Source of the DNA: Aulostomus chinensis
Lineage: Eukaryota > Chordata > Actinopteri > Syngnathiformes > Aulostomidae
Assembly: GCA_037954235.1 (NCBI GenBank)
Contig: JBBMOA010000003.1
Coordinates: 13,692,723-13,756,722 of the forward strand
Length of the DNA: 64,000 nt
Direction of reading: 5' to 3'
Below are positions 52,286 to 62,789 of this stretch, in pieces. The position numbers and the translations under genes are program-made. The notes beneath the pieces were generated by a model. It was not told the DNA's origin, searched no databases, and saw only the letters and a list, made by a program, of their open reading frames with translations. How positions within the stretch are numbered: the first letter of the stretch is position 1; every line of letters starts with the position of its first letter.

Positions 52286-52700
52286 GGCAGCACAGTGGTG
52301 CAGTGGTTGTCACTGTTGCCTCACAGCAAGAAGGATCCAGGTTTGAGTCCCGGCTCCAGCACAGGATCTTTCTGTGTGGAGTCTCCATGTTCTCCCTGTC
52401 CCTGCGTGGGTTCTCTCCAGGTTCTCTGGCTTCCTCCCACAGTCCAAAGACATCAAGAGGGAACGAGGCTGATTGACACTCTACATTGACCCTAGGTGTG
52501 GCTGTGAGAATCAATCAGCCTCGTCCCCTCTTGATGTCTTTGGACTGTGGGAGGAAGCCGGAGTGCCTGGAGAGAACCCACACAGGAGCAGGGAGAACAT
52601 GGAGACTGATACAGAAAGATCCTGTGCTGGAGCCTGGATTCCAACCTGGAACCTTCCTCTTGTTGGGCGACAGTGCTAACCACTGCACCAGTGTGCCGCC
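52286..52700. repeat. SINE palindrome U11 (centre D)
   Basis: Spaced 2,934 bp from U10 and U12. No difference from them was found in the stretches compared. Confidence 0.95.
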
Positions 52701-53013
52701 TTCTTCTACTTTATATTATTTTAATTATTTTATTATATGTTATGTTTTCTGTTAAATATGCCTATGTTTATGTTGTTTTTTTTATCCATTTTTATCTTAT
52801 TTTAGTCATTCTATTGTATCTTATTATGTTTTTTTTTATTCTCTGTTTATTTCATTATTGTAAAAAGATTTTTAAGATTACATTTACGTGTAAATTAACA
52901 TCTAATTTGATCAACTTTTTACATTCAGCTTTTAGATTTAGATCTCACATTTAGCCATTAAAGTTCCTTCTGTCTCCAAAATACAAACCATAAACAAAAT
53001 CAAACTACCAAGG

Positions 53014-53983
53014 AAGTCAAATCATGGCCACACTAAAACAAGACCACAATGAAACCAAGACCGCCATCAGATCATGACTGCAGCCAGACCAAGACCACAC
53101 AAAAACCAAGACCCCTACCTGATCATCAATGCAGCCAAACCAAGACCACACAAAAACCAAGACCGCACTGAAACCAAGACCACCAACAGATCATGACTGC
53201 AGCCAAACCAAGACCACACTGAAACCAGGACCACCATCAGATCATGACTGCAGCCAAACCAAGACCACACTGAAACCAAGACCACCATCAGCTCATGACT
53301 GCAGCCAAACCAAGACCCCAGTGAAACCAAGACCACCATCAGATCATGACTGCAGCCAAACCAAGACCACACTGAAGCCAAGACCACCATCAGATCATGA
53401 CTGCAGCCAAACCAAGACCACACAAAAACAAAGAGTACCATCAGATCATGACTGCAGCCAAACCAAGACCACACTGAAACCAGGACCACCGTCGGATCAT
53501 AACTGCAGCCACGCCAAGACCACACAACCAAGACCACCATCTAATCATGAGTGCAACCACACCAAGACCACTTAAAACCAAGACCACTTTGAAACCAAGA
53601 CCACCATCAGATCATGACTGCAGTCCAACCAAGACCACACAAAAACCAAGACCACGCTTAAACCAAGACCGCACTGAAACCAAGACCAGTATCTGATCAT
53701 CAATGCAGCCAAACCAAGACCACACAAAAACCAAGACCACTTTCAAACCAAGACCACCATCGGATCATGACTGCAGTCCAACCAAGACCACACAAAGTCC
53801 AAGACCACGCTTAAACCAAGACCACACTGAAACCAAGACCACTATCTGATCATCAATGCAGCCAAACCAAGACCACACAAAAACCAAGACACCACTTAAA
53901 CCAAGACCACCATCAGATCATGACTTCAGCCAAACCAAGACCACACAAAAACCAAGACCACACTAAACCCAAGTCCACAATAG
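53014..53983 (+). repeat. Minisatellite block M13 (type D, long)
   Basis: A copy of M12 displaced by 2,934 bp, with the same extra stretch and variants. Confidence 0.9.
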
Positions 53984-55219
53984 AATTAGATTTGATATTC
54001 AGATGTTAAATTAAGTTTTATGTCATATTTTTTTTAAATATGTATTATATAATTAAATATTTATATTTTTTTCCTTTTTTAAATATTGGTATGATAATAT
54101 TTTTTGTCATTACATGGACACACATTTAGATTTAGATTGAAATTGTCTATTGACAGGCATGTTTTTAGCATTTAGATTAAGCATTTAAATTAACTATGAT
54201 TTAGATTTACTCTTTGGATAAAATATGTAAGTTTTTCTTTTCTATATTACTTTAATTATTGGATTATATGTTTTATTTTCTTTGAGTTAATCGTATATTT
54301 AATTTCATTATTACATTTGGTTTTACCTCTAACTTTATATCTCGACATAAATTTCAAGGTTAAGTTTTATTATATTTATATTTATGTTATTGCAATCTGT
54401 TATTAAGGTGATTTTTTTTCCATCATTATTATGTTAGGGTTTTAAATTACATTTTACAAGTTAACATTTTTATTTTATTCTTTTTTATTTATTCAAGTAT
54501 TAAGTGTTATTTCATTTTTGAACATTAAGTTGATATCTAACATGCTGATTGACATGCATGTTGTTATTGTTTAGATTTAGCATTTAAAGTAACTTTTAGA
54601 TTTAAATTATCTATTAAGGTTTAAAATAGAAGTTTTAACCTGTTTTCATATTATTTAAATTGTTTGTTTATATGTTGTTTTCCCTGTTAAAATGTTTTTT
54701 TTTGGATTTTAAATTTTGTAAATGTTATTTTAATCTTTTTATTTATTCCGTATTATTCGATTATTATGTTTGTGTGTTAGCATGCATTTTATTTGGATTT
54801 AAATTTACCATTTAAATTGATTTTTAGATTTTAGATTCATTGTTTACTTTTAATTCTATTTTATATTGTTTTAATTATTTGATTATATTTTTGTTTTTTA
54901 TAAAATTATCCTATGTTTAATTTTATAATTTTTTATTTTAGTTTAGTTTTTAACGTCATATTTTTAAAAATTTCTATTGTTTTACTTTATCCAATTAATA
55001 TTTATTTTAATATTAGTTTTATTTTAATTTTTAACTTTTTAGTGGACATTTAGATTTAGATTGACCATGTCAACTGACAAGTGTTTATTTAACATGATAT
55101 TTTACAAATTTATATTCTTTTTTTTCATCCTATTTTTATTTATATTAATTTTAGATTTGTTTTATTTTTGAACATTTAGTTTTTAAACATTTAGATTTAG
55201 TTTTAACATGTTTATTGAT

Positions 55220-55634
55220 GGCAGCACAGTGGTGCAGTGGTTGTCACTGTTGCCTCACAGCAAGAAGGATCCAGGTTTGAGTCCCGGCTCCAGCACAGGA
55301 TCTTTCTGTGTGGAGTCTCCATGTTCTCCCTGTCCCTGCGTGGGTTCTCTCCAGGTTCTCTGGCTTCCTCCCACAGTCCAAAGACATCAAGAGGGAACGA
55401 GGCTGATTGACACTCTACATTGACCCTAGGTGTGGCTGTGAGAATCAATCAGCCTCGTCCCCTCTTGATGTCTTTGGACTGTGGGAGGAAGCCGGAGTGC
55501 CTGGAGAGAACCCACACAGGAGCAGGGAGAACATGGAGACTGATACAGAAAGATCCTGTGCTGGAGCCTGGATTCCAACCTGGAACCTTCCTCTTGTTGG
55601 GCGACAGTGCTAACCACTGCACCAGTGTGCCGCC
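55220..55634. repeat. SINE palindrome U12 (centre D)
   Basis: The last copy with the derived right arm. Confidence 0.95.
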
Positions 55635-55947
55635 TTCTTCTACTTTATATTATTTTAATTATTTTATTATATGTTATGTTTTCTGTTAAATATGCCTATG
55701 TTTATGTTGTTTTTTTTATCCATTTTTATCTTATTTTAGTCATTCTATTGTATCTTATTATGTTTTTTTTTATTCTCTGTTTATTTCATTATTGTAAAAA
55801 GATTTTTAAGATTACATTTACGTGTAAATTAACATCTAATTTGATCAACTTTTTACATTCAGCTTTTAGATTTAGATCTCACATTTAGCCATTAAAGTTC
55901 CTTCTGTCTCCAAAATACAAACCATAAACAAAATCAAACTACCAAGG

Positions 55948-56917
55948 AAGTCAAATCATGGCCACACTAAAACAAGACCACAATGAAACCAAGACCGCCA
56001 TCAGATCATGACTGCAGCCAGACCAAGACCACACAAAAACCAAGACCCCTACCTGATCATCAATGCAGCCAAACCAAGACCACACAAAAACCAAGACCGC
56101 ACTGAAACCAAGACCACCAACAGATCATGACTGCAGCCAAACCAAGACCACACTGAAACCAGGACCACCATCAGATCATGACTGCAGCCAAACCAAGACC
56201 ACACTGAAACCAAGACCACCATCAGCTCATGACTGCAGCCAAACCAAGACCCCAGTGAAACCAAGACCACCATCAGATCATGACTGCAGCCAAACCAAGA
56301 CCACACTGAAGCCAAGACCACCATCAGATCATGACTGCAGCCAAACCAAGACCACACAAAAACAAAGAGTACCATCAGATCATGACTGCAGCCAAACCAA
56401 GACCACACTGAAACCAGGACCACCGTCGGATCATAACTGCAGCCACGCCAAGACCACACAACCAAGACCACCATCTAATCATGAGTGCAACCACACCAAG
56501 ACCACTTAAAACCAAGACCACTTTGAAACCAAGACCACCATCAGATCATGACTGCAGTCCAACCAAGACCACACAAAAACCAAGACCACGCTTAAACCAA
56601 GACCGCACTGAAACCAAGACCAGTATCTGATCATCAATGCAGCCAAACCAAGACCACACAAAAACCAAGACCACTTTCAAACCAAGACCACCATCGGATC
56701 ATGACTGCAGTCCAACCAAGACCACACAAAGTCCAAGACCACGCTTAAACCAAGACCACACTGAAACCAAGACCACTATCTGATCATCAATGCAGCCAAA
56801 CCAAGACCACACAAAAACCAAGACACCACTTAAACCAAGACCACCATCAGATCATGACTTCAGCCAAACCAAGACCACACAAAAACCAAGACCACACTAA
56901 ACCCAAGTCCACAATAG
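55948..56917 (+). repeat. Minisatellite block M14 (type D, long)
   Basis: The third copy of the long type. The AT block after it departs from the M12 and M13 copies from about 57620 on (TTAAAATTTATTTTTTTGG instead of TTAAAATGTTTTTTTTTGG). Confidence 0.9.
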
Positions 56918-58153
56918 AATTAGATTTGATATTCAGATGTTAAATTAAGTTTTATGTCATATTTTTTTTAAATATGTATTATATAATTAAATATTTATAT
57001 TTTTTTCCTTTTTTAAATATTGGTATGATAATATTTTTTGTCATTACATGGACACACATTTAGATTTAGATTGAAATTGTCTATTGACAGGCATGTTTTT
57101 AGCATTTAGATTAAGCATTTAAATTAACTATGATTTAGATTTACTCTTTGGATAAAATATGTAAGTTTTTCTTTTCTATATTACTTTAATTATTGGATTA
57201 TATGTTTTATTTTCTTTGAGTTAATCGTATATTTAATTTCATTATTACATTTGGTTTTACCTCTAACTTTATATCTCGACATAAATTTCAAGGTTAAGTT
57301 TTATTATATTTATATTTATGTTATTGCAATCTGTTATTAAGGTGATTTTTTTTCCATCATTATTATGTTAGGGTTTTAAATTACATTTTACAAGTTAACA
57401 TTTTTATTTTATTCTTTTTTATTTATTCAAGTATTAAGTGTTATTTCATTTTTGAACATTAAGTTGATATCTAACATGCTGATTGACATGCATGTTGTTA
57501 TTGTTTAGATTTAGCATTTAAAGTAACTTTTAGATTTAAATTATCTATTAAGGTTTAAAATAGAAGTTTTAACCTGTTTTCATATTATTTAAATTGTTTG
57601 TTTATATGTTGTTTTCCCTGTTAAAATTTATTTTTTTGGATTTTAAATTTTGTAAATGTTATTTTAATCTTTTTATTTATTCCGTATTATTCGATTATTA
57701 TGTTTGTGTGTTAGCATGCATTTTATTTGGATTTAAATTTACCATTTAAATTGATTTTTAGATTTTAGATTCATTGTTTACTTTTAATTCTATTTTATAT
57801 TGTTTTAATTATTTGATTATATTTTTGTTTTTTATAAAATTATCCTATGTTTAATTTTATAATTTTTTATTTTAGTTTAGTTTTTAACGTCATATTTTTA
57901 AAAATTTCTATTGTTTTACTTTATCCAATTAATATTTATTTTAATATTAGTTTTATTTTAATTTTTAACTTTTTAGTGGACATTTAGATTTAGATTGACC
58001 ATGTCAACTGACAAGTGTTTATTTAACATGATATTTTACAAATTTATATTCTTTTATTTCATCCTATTTTTATTTATATTAATTTTAGATTTATTTTATT
58101 TTTGAACATTTAGTTTTTAAACATTTAGATTTAGTTTTAACATGTTTATTGAT

Positions 58154-58568
58154 GGCAGCACAGTGGTGCAGTGGTTGTCACTGTTGCCTCACAGCAAGAA
58201 GGATCCAGGTTTGAGTCCCGGCTCCAGCACAGGATCTTTCTGTGTGGAGTCTCCATGTTCTCCCTGTCCCTGCGTGGGTTCTCTCCAGGTTCTCTGGCTT
58301 CCTCCCACAGTCCAAAGACATCAAGAGGGGACGAGGCTGATTGATTCTCACAGCCACACCTAGGGTCAATGTAGAGTGTCAATCAGCCTCGTTCCCTCTT
58401 GATGTCTTTGGACTGTGGGAGGAAGCCGGAGTGCCTGGAGAGAACCCACACAGGAACAGGGAGAACATGGAGACTCATACAGAAAGATCCTGTGCTGGAG
58501 CCTGGATTCCAACCTGGAACCTTCCTCTTGTTGGGCGACAGTGCTAACCACTGCACCAGTGTGCCGCC
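58154..58568. repeat. SINE palindrome U13 (centre inverted, I; last copy)
   Basis: Inverted centre, older right-arm variants (GGAACAGGG, GACTCATAC), and the U5-like upstream flank TATTCTTTTATTTCATCC. It belongs with U2-U5 rather than with its neighbours U6-U12. Confidence 0.95.
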
Positions 58569-58604
58569 TTCTTCTACTTTATATTATTTTTGTGTATGTA
58601 TGTA

Positions 58605-59560
58605 TCTGATCATCAATGCAGCCAAACCAAGACCACACAAAAACCAAGACCACCATCAGATGATGACTGCAGCCAAACCAAGACCACCAACAGATCATGA
58701 CTGTAAACAAATTAAGACCACACTGAAACCAAGACCACCATCAGATCATGACTGCAGCCAAACCAAGACCACACTCAAACCAAGACCACCATCAGATCAT
58801 GACTGCAGCCAAACCAAGACCACACTGAAACCAAGACCACCATCAGATCATGACTGCTGTCAAACCAAGACTACACTAAAACCAAGACCGCCATGAGATC
58901 ATGACTGCAGTCCAACCAAGACCACACAAAAACCAAGACCACCATCAGATGATGACTGCAGCCAAACCAAGACCACACAACAACCAAGACCACCAACAGA
59001 TCATGACTGTAAACAAATTAAGACCACACTGAAACCAAGACCAACAACAGATCATGACTGCAGCCAAACCAAGACCACACTGAAACCAAGACCATCATCA
59101 GATCATGACTGCAGCCAAACCAAGACCACACTGAAACCAAGACCACCATCAGATCATGACTGCTGTCAAACCAAGACCACACTGAAACCAAGACCGCCAT
59201 GAGATCATGACTGCAGTCCAACCAAGACCACACAAAAACCAAGACCACCATCAGATGATGACTGCAGCCAAACCAAGACCACACAACAACCAAGACCACC
59301 AACAGATCATGACTGTAAACAAATTAAGACCACACTGAAACCAAGACCAACAACAGATCATGACTGCAGCCAAACCAAGACCACACTGAAACCAAGACCA
59401 TCATCAGATCATGACTGCAGCCAAACCAAGACCACACTGAAACCAAGACCACCATCAGATCATGACTGCTGTCAAACCAAGACCACACTGAAACCAAGAC
59501 CGCCATGAGATCATGACTGCAGCTCAACCAAGACAACACATAAACCAAGACCAATTTGAC
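58605..59560 (+). repeat. Minisatellite block M15 (terminal, 306-bp HOR)
   Basis: It follows U13 after only about 35 bp, since the usual AT block is missing. The rare word AAACAAATTAAGACC occurs at 58705, 59011 and 59317, exactly 306 bp (6 x 51) apart, so the block contains a three-copy higher-order repeat. It ends in unique sequence after AAACCAAGACCAATTTGA. Confidence 0.9.
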
Positions 59561-60548
59561 TCAAGGCAACCTATAACAGCAGACAATCCAACACCGCAGT
59601 CAACGATCAAACCATAATCACAGCCAAACTATCAGCAGTCATACCTCATGTCCGTTGTGGCTCAGTCCAAAAACCCATCATGTTCACGCTGAGTGTTCTC
59701 ATATATGTACACACAGTAGCCAGTGAACTTGGTTTCTCTTGATGTGTCATTTGGAGATCATAGACTTCTTAGATCCCACAATTCTGAGATCACACAATTC
59801 TTAGATCCCAAAATTCTGAGACCACAGGCAGAATCTTGTACACAGAAAAATGTGTTGTGGAATGCCGTGCTGAAAGCCCTCTGATTGAGTCCCCCGCTCC
59901 GTGCATGGTGTCCGCTGCTGGAGGGGTTTTATTCCAACACTTATATTAGAGTTCAATATGGATGGTTTGTCCTTTCATTCAAAAGCTCTCAACTGAGATT
60001 TTGGCCCATGCCTGGATGTCTAACTTGTGATTGCACTAAGTCTGTATGTGTTGATGGTATTTTTGTGGTTTCAACAAACCCAAAAGTCTTGAGTACCTCC
60101 AAAAATTTGTCAGAGACTTTATGAATGTAATCGCTGGTAACATAATTCATGATGGCAAATAATATAAAGTGATTTCTCCTTTTAGTTGTGATGTTCTAGC
60201 TTAAGTTTTCATCAAGCAAACTAAGGCATATAATGCATGTTCATTGTGCGATAAATGTCCTTTAGCTAGGGTAGTTAAGATGGTTTTGTATGTTCCCCAT
60301 TGATTACCTGCATCTCCATGGTCTCAGAGTAACACAGAAGCTCTTTAATTTGTGGCTAAAGCGCAAAATCCCGCCAACAAACCTTCCATCTCAAACTGTA
60401 GGAACCATTTCAAGAAAAGTGATAATGTTGCGTTCAGGTACGCCTCATGAATTCAAGTGTTAACATCTTTTATACCATTGTCAGCCTCGACAGCTGATAG
60501 TTAAAAGGTTGTCTAAAATTCCATATTTTAGGACAAGTGTTCAGTATT
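59561..60548. other. Unique intergenic DNA right of the array
   Basis: No gene is supported. A small 16-bp tandem repeat is listed separately. A 79-codon open frame at 59885-60124 has no recognisable motif. Confidence 0.5.
59754..59826. repeat. 16-bp tandem repeat, about 4 copies
   Basis: AGATCCCACAATTCTG, AGATCACACAATTCTT and AGATCCCAAAATTCTG follow one another, with partial copies at both ends. The consensus does not resemble the array minisatellite. Confidence 0.85.
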
Positions 60549-61010
60549 AAGCCGGCCACGCCGTACCTACGCCGTCGATGCAGACCCCTACACAGACCCT
60601 ACACCTGACGTGCACCTCCAAAAAATCCTGACTACGCATCGCGTCGTGACGTGAAGGTCAAGGACTGTGATTGGTCCACTCAAGAGAAGGTTGCCAAATG
60701 CATGAAGAGGTGGAAAAACCTCAGTGACAAATATGATGTCACGAATGCGTCTCCAGAAGAAAATGGCCACAAGAAGTCATGTTTGTCATGTTCAAAGTTT
60801 ACAGTTTGATTCATGGAAGCACTGGACTTTCTCTTGTAAATAGTTTTGTTTTGGAATTCGACAAGAGCCCCCGAAACTATACAAAGACACAGCCACACCC
60901 CCCTAGTGGCTTGGTGGTGAATTGCAGAGCAACGCATTCCCTCGACGCAGAACTTCAAATGCTCAGTGACAGCGTAGGGTCTACGCCGTCGCCGCAACAT
61001 TGAAGCATTA
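60549..61010. mobile_element. Harbinger-like element, imperfect inverted ends
   Basis: The left end has CACGCCGTACCTACGCCGTC. The right end, as reverse complement, has GGCGACGGCGTAGACCCTAC. The two align as imperfect inverted repeats rich in CGCCGTA. TTAA occurs at both edges (60547-60550 and 61008-61011), which allows a 3-bp TAA or TTA duplication. The interior holds a MADF-like coding remnant. The assignment to PIF/Harbinger is an inference from the target site and that remnant. Confidence 0.5.
60651..60809 (+). pseudogene. MADF-like DNA-binding domain remnant
   Basis: The frame reads DCDWSTQEKVAKCMKRWKNL then SDKYDVTNASPEENGHKK, ending at TGA 60807-60809. The C-x-x-RWKNL-x-D-x-Y core is typical of MADF/Myb-SANT-like domains, such as those in the DNA-binding protein of Harbinger elements. 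The usual N-terminal helix (LI-x-x-V...LW) is missing and no start codon fits, so this is a fragment. Chance similarity remains possible. Confidence 0.45.
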
Positions 61011-62578
61011 AACCAAGCTTAAGTCAACACACACACACACTGATGGGCCCTGTGCCCAGGATGGTCTCCACACGTCTGTTTATTTTATCAAATAAGATGG
61101 ATTTGCCCTTCAAAAGATTCAAAAATAGATTCCAGGAGCAAGACGTTACTCAGACAGAAGACTAAAAGAAATGTCTCCTAGTGTGAAGAAGCCTTTTATA
61201 ATTAAGACCCATTTATTTCAAATCAGATTTCATGATGAGGAGACGCAACGCATGTCCCATAAAAATGTCCCAACCTGATATCTGGAAATTGTTCCTCATT
61301 GGTTCAGAAAAACAACAACAAATAAATGAACACAGATTTTTCAACTCAAGCCACAAGGCGTGTTCGACATAACCACTTTCTCACATGTAGTAAACACAGT
61401 CCTGCCAGCAGACGGCAGCAGAAGCCATAAATTAAATCCCAGAGAAAGATTGTTTCCTGTTAGCTGATGGCTCATAAAACCAAACACTGGATGCTCAATA
61501 GTGGGAAGATTAGTCCAGGAAGCTGCGTTACCACGTGAGTTCATATTCCAGCTCGTGTTTTCATCCAGACCATCAGGGGGACTTAGGAGTGAAGCTTCCA
61601 TGCTGCTCACTCACAGCTGATCAGTCACACAATGAGGACACAGCCATGTTTAGTTTGCTTTACAGTGAAAATGGATATGATTCAAACAACGGTTACTCAA
61701 AATAAAGCTGTATTTTCTTCTATCAAGGAGTGTCAAACATGATTATGGATCAACAGCAGTGAAACTGCATCACTGAAGTAAATAAAAGGGCATACAAATG
61801 ACTAGTTTTGCCTCCCTGGCGTGTGTGTGTTTCCCAGAAGCAACGGTCGTGTTTGGTTTCCATTTGGAAAATAAATCAAGAGAAACATTAAAAAGGTACA
61901 CAGAGGGAAGGTTTATTACAAAAAAACAAAAAACACATATTGTCAGGAAGTAAATCTAAAAACAGGCAGAAGATGATACTTGAGAAAACAGGGATGTTTT
62001 TAAAACGGTGATGACCGTGCAACTATTTATAAGCCATGGAAACATTAAAGTGTTGGCTTCAGTACAAGCAGCAGCACTTCTTTGGTCCAAAACAAAACAC
62101 AGTGCCAGCAGTGACATTTCTTATATAACAGCATGTTCTACGTTTTACAGAATGTTGTATAGTGCTCCTTCAAGACATATTAGTCAGAGCAAAGGTTATG
62201 GCAACACACCGGTTTCTCTTAATGACACACAAACCTTTGATCAGCCCTGGTAAGCAAGCAGCCGTTAAGCCCGACTCACAAGCATTTCTTATTGGTTTAT
62301 TATTACAAGGTTTTCATCGGCATGGTTGGCATTCAGCAAATTTCCTGTGGAAAGTTCTGCACTACTTGCTGGAATGTAACCACACATGTCCACTAACATG
62401 AGACTGCAGCTAACACAGACCAACTACATAGGACGTGAGGCGGCGCTGAGTGTGTCGCTGAAACCATACGATGCATCTATTTGGTTGCGAAGCCTGGTGT
62501 TTATGGTGCATACAGGATTTTCCTTCTTGTGTGTGTTGTTACGCATGTTACATGAACATGTGTCATCTAGCGTGTCGC
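61011..62578. other. Intergenic DNA and probable cytl1 3' flank
   Basis: No coding region is supported. The right part is expected to include the cytl1 3' untranslated region, which reads leftward from 62578. A short CA run lies near 61027. Confidence 0.45.
62296..62301 (-). terminator. Candidate cytl1 polyadenylation signal
   Basis: AATAAA on the minus strand, about 280 bp past the cytl1 stop codon. Another minus-strand AATAAA lies at 61912-61917. Either, or neither, may be used. Confidence 0.25.
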
Positions 62579-62743
62579 TTATCTCTCCTCTTGCAGCAGT
62601 TGGAGTCTGTCCTCTGCATAGTGGGGGCTGCTGTGTCCAGTATCAATGGCCTCGCAGTCGTCTGTGAAAAACACTAGGTCCTGCCAAAGCAACAAAAGGA
62701 CATGCGGTCACGCCACCATGAAGCTTGAAAACAAGTCCTTAAG

Positions 62744-62789
<46 letters not shown>

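Larger units (their letters stand above)
16660..59560. repeat. Composite macrosatellite array, about 43 kb
   Basis: The array repeats one four-part unit: a SINE palindrome of 415 bp, an AT block of about 315 bp, a 51-bp minisatellite of 650-970 bp, and an AT block of about 1,230 bp. Successive palindromes from 24470 are spaced 2896, 2777, 2773, 2776, 2761, 2763, 2610, 2763, 2763, 2934, 2934 and 2934 bp apart. Two diverged palindromes (18589 and 21022) precede these, spaced 2433 and 3448 bp. The + strand alternates between A/C-rich minisatellite and T-rich AT blocks. The unit does not match any named satellite I know. Copy number in the assembly may be under- or over-stated. Confidence 0.95.

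Noticed and set aside
16660..59560. A CRISPR array
   Set aside because: The repeats are directly adjacent minisatellite monomers with no unique spacers, and the sequence is eukaryotic.
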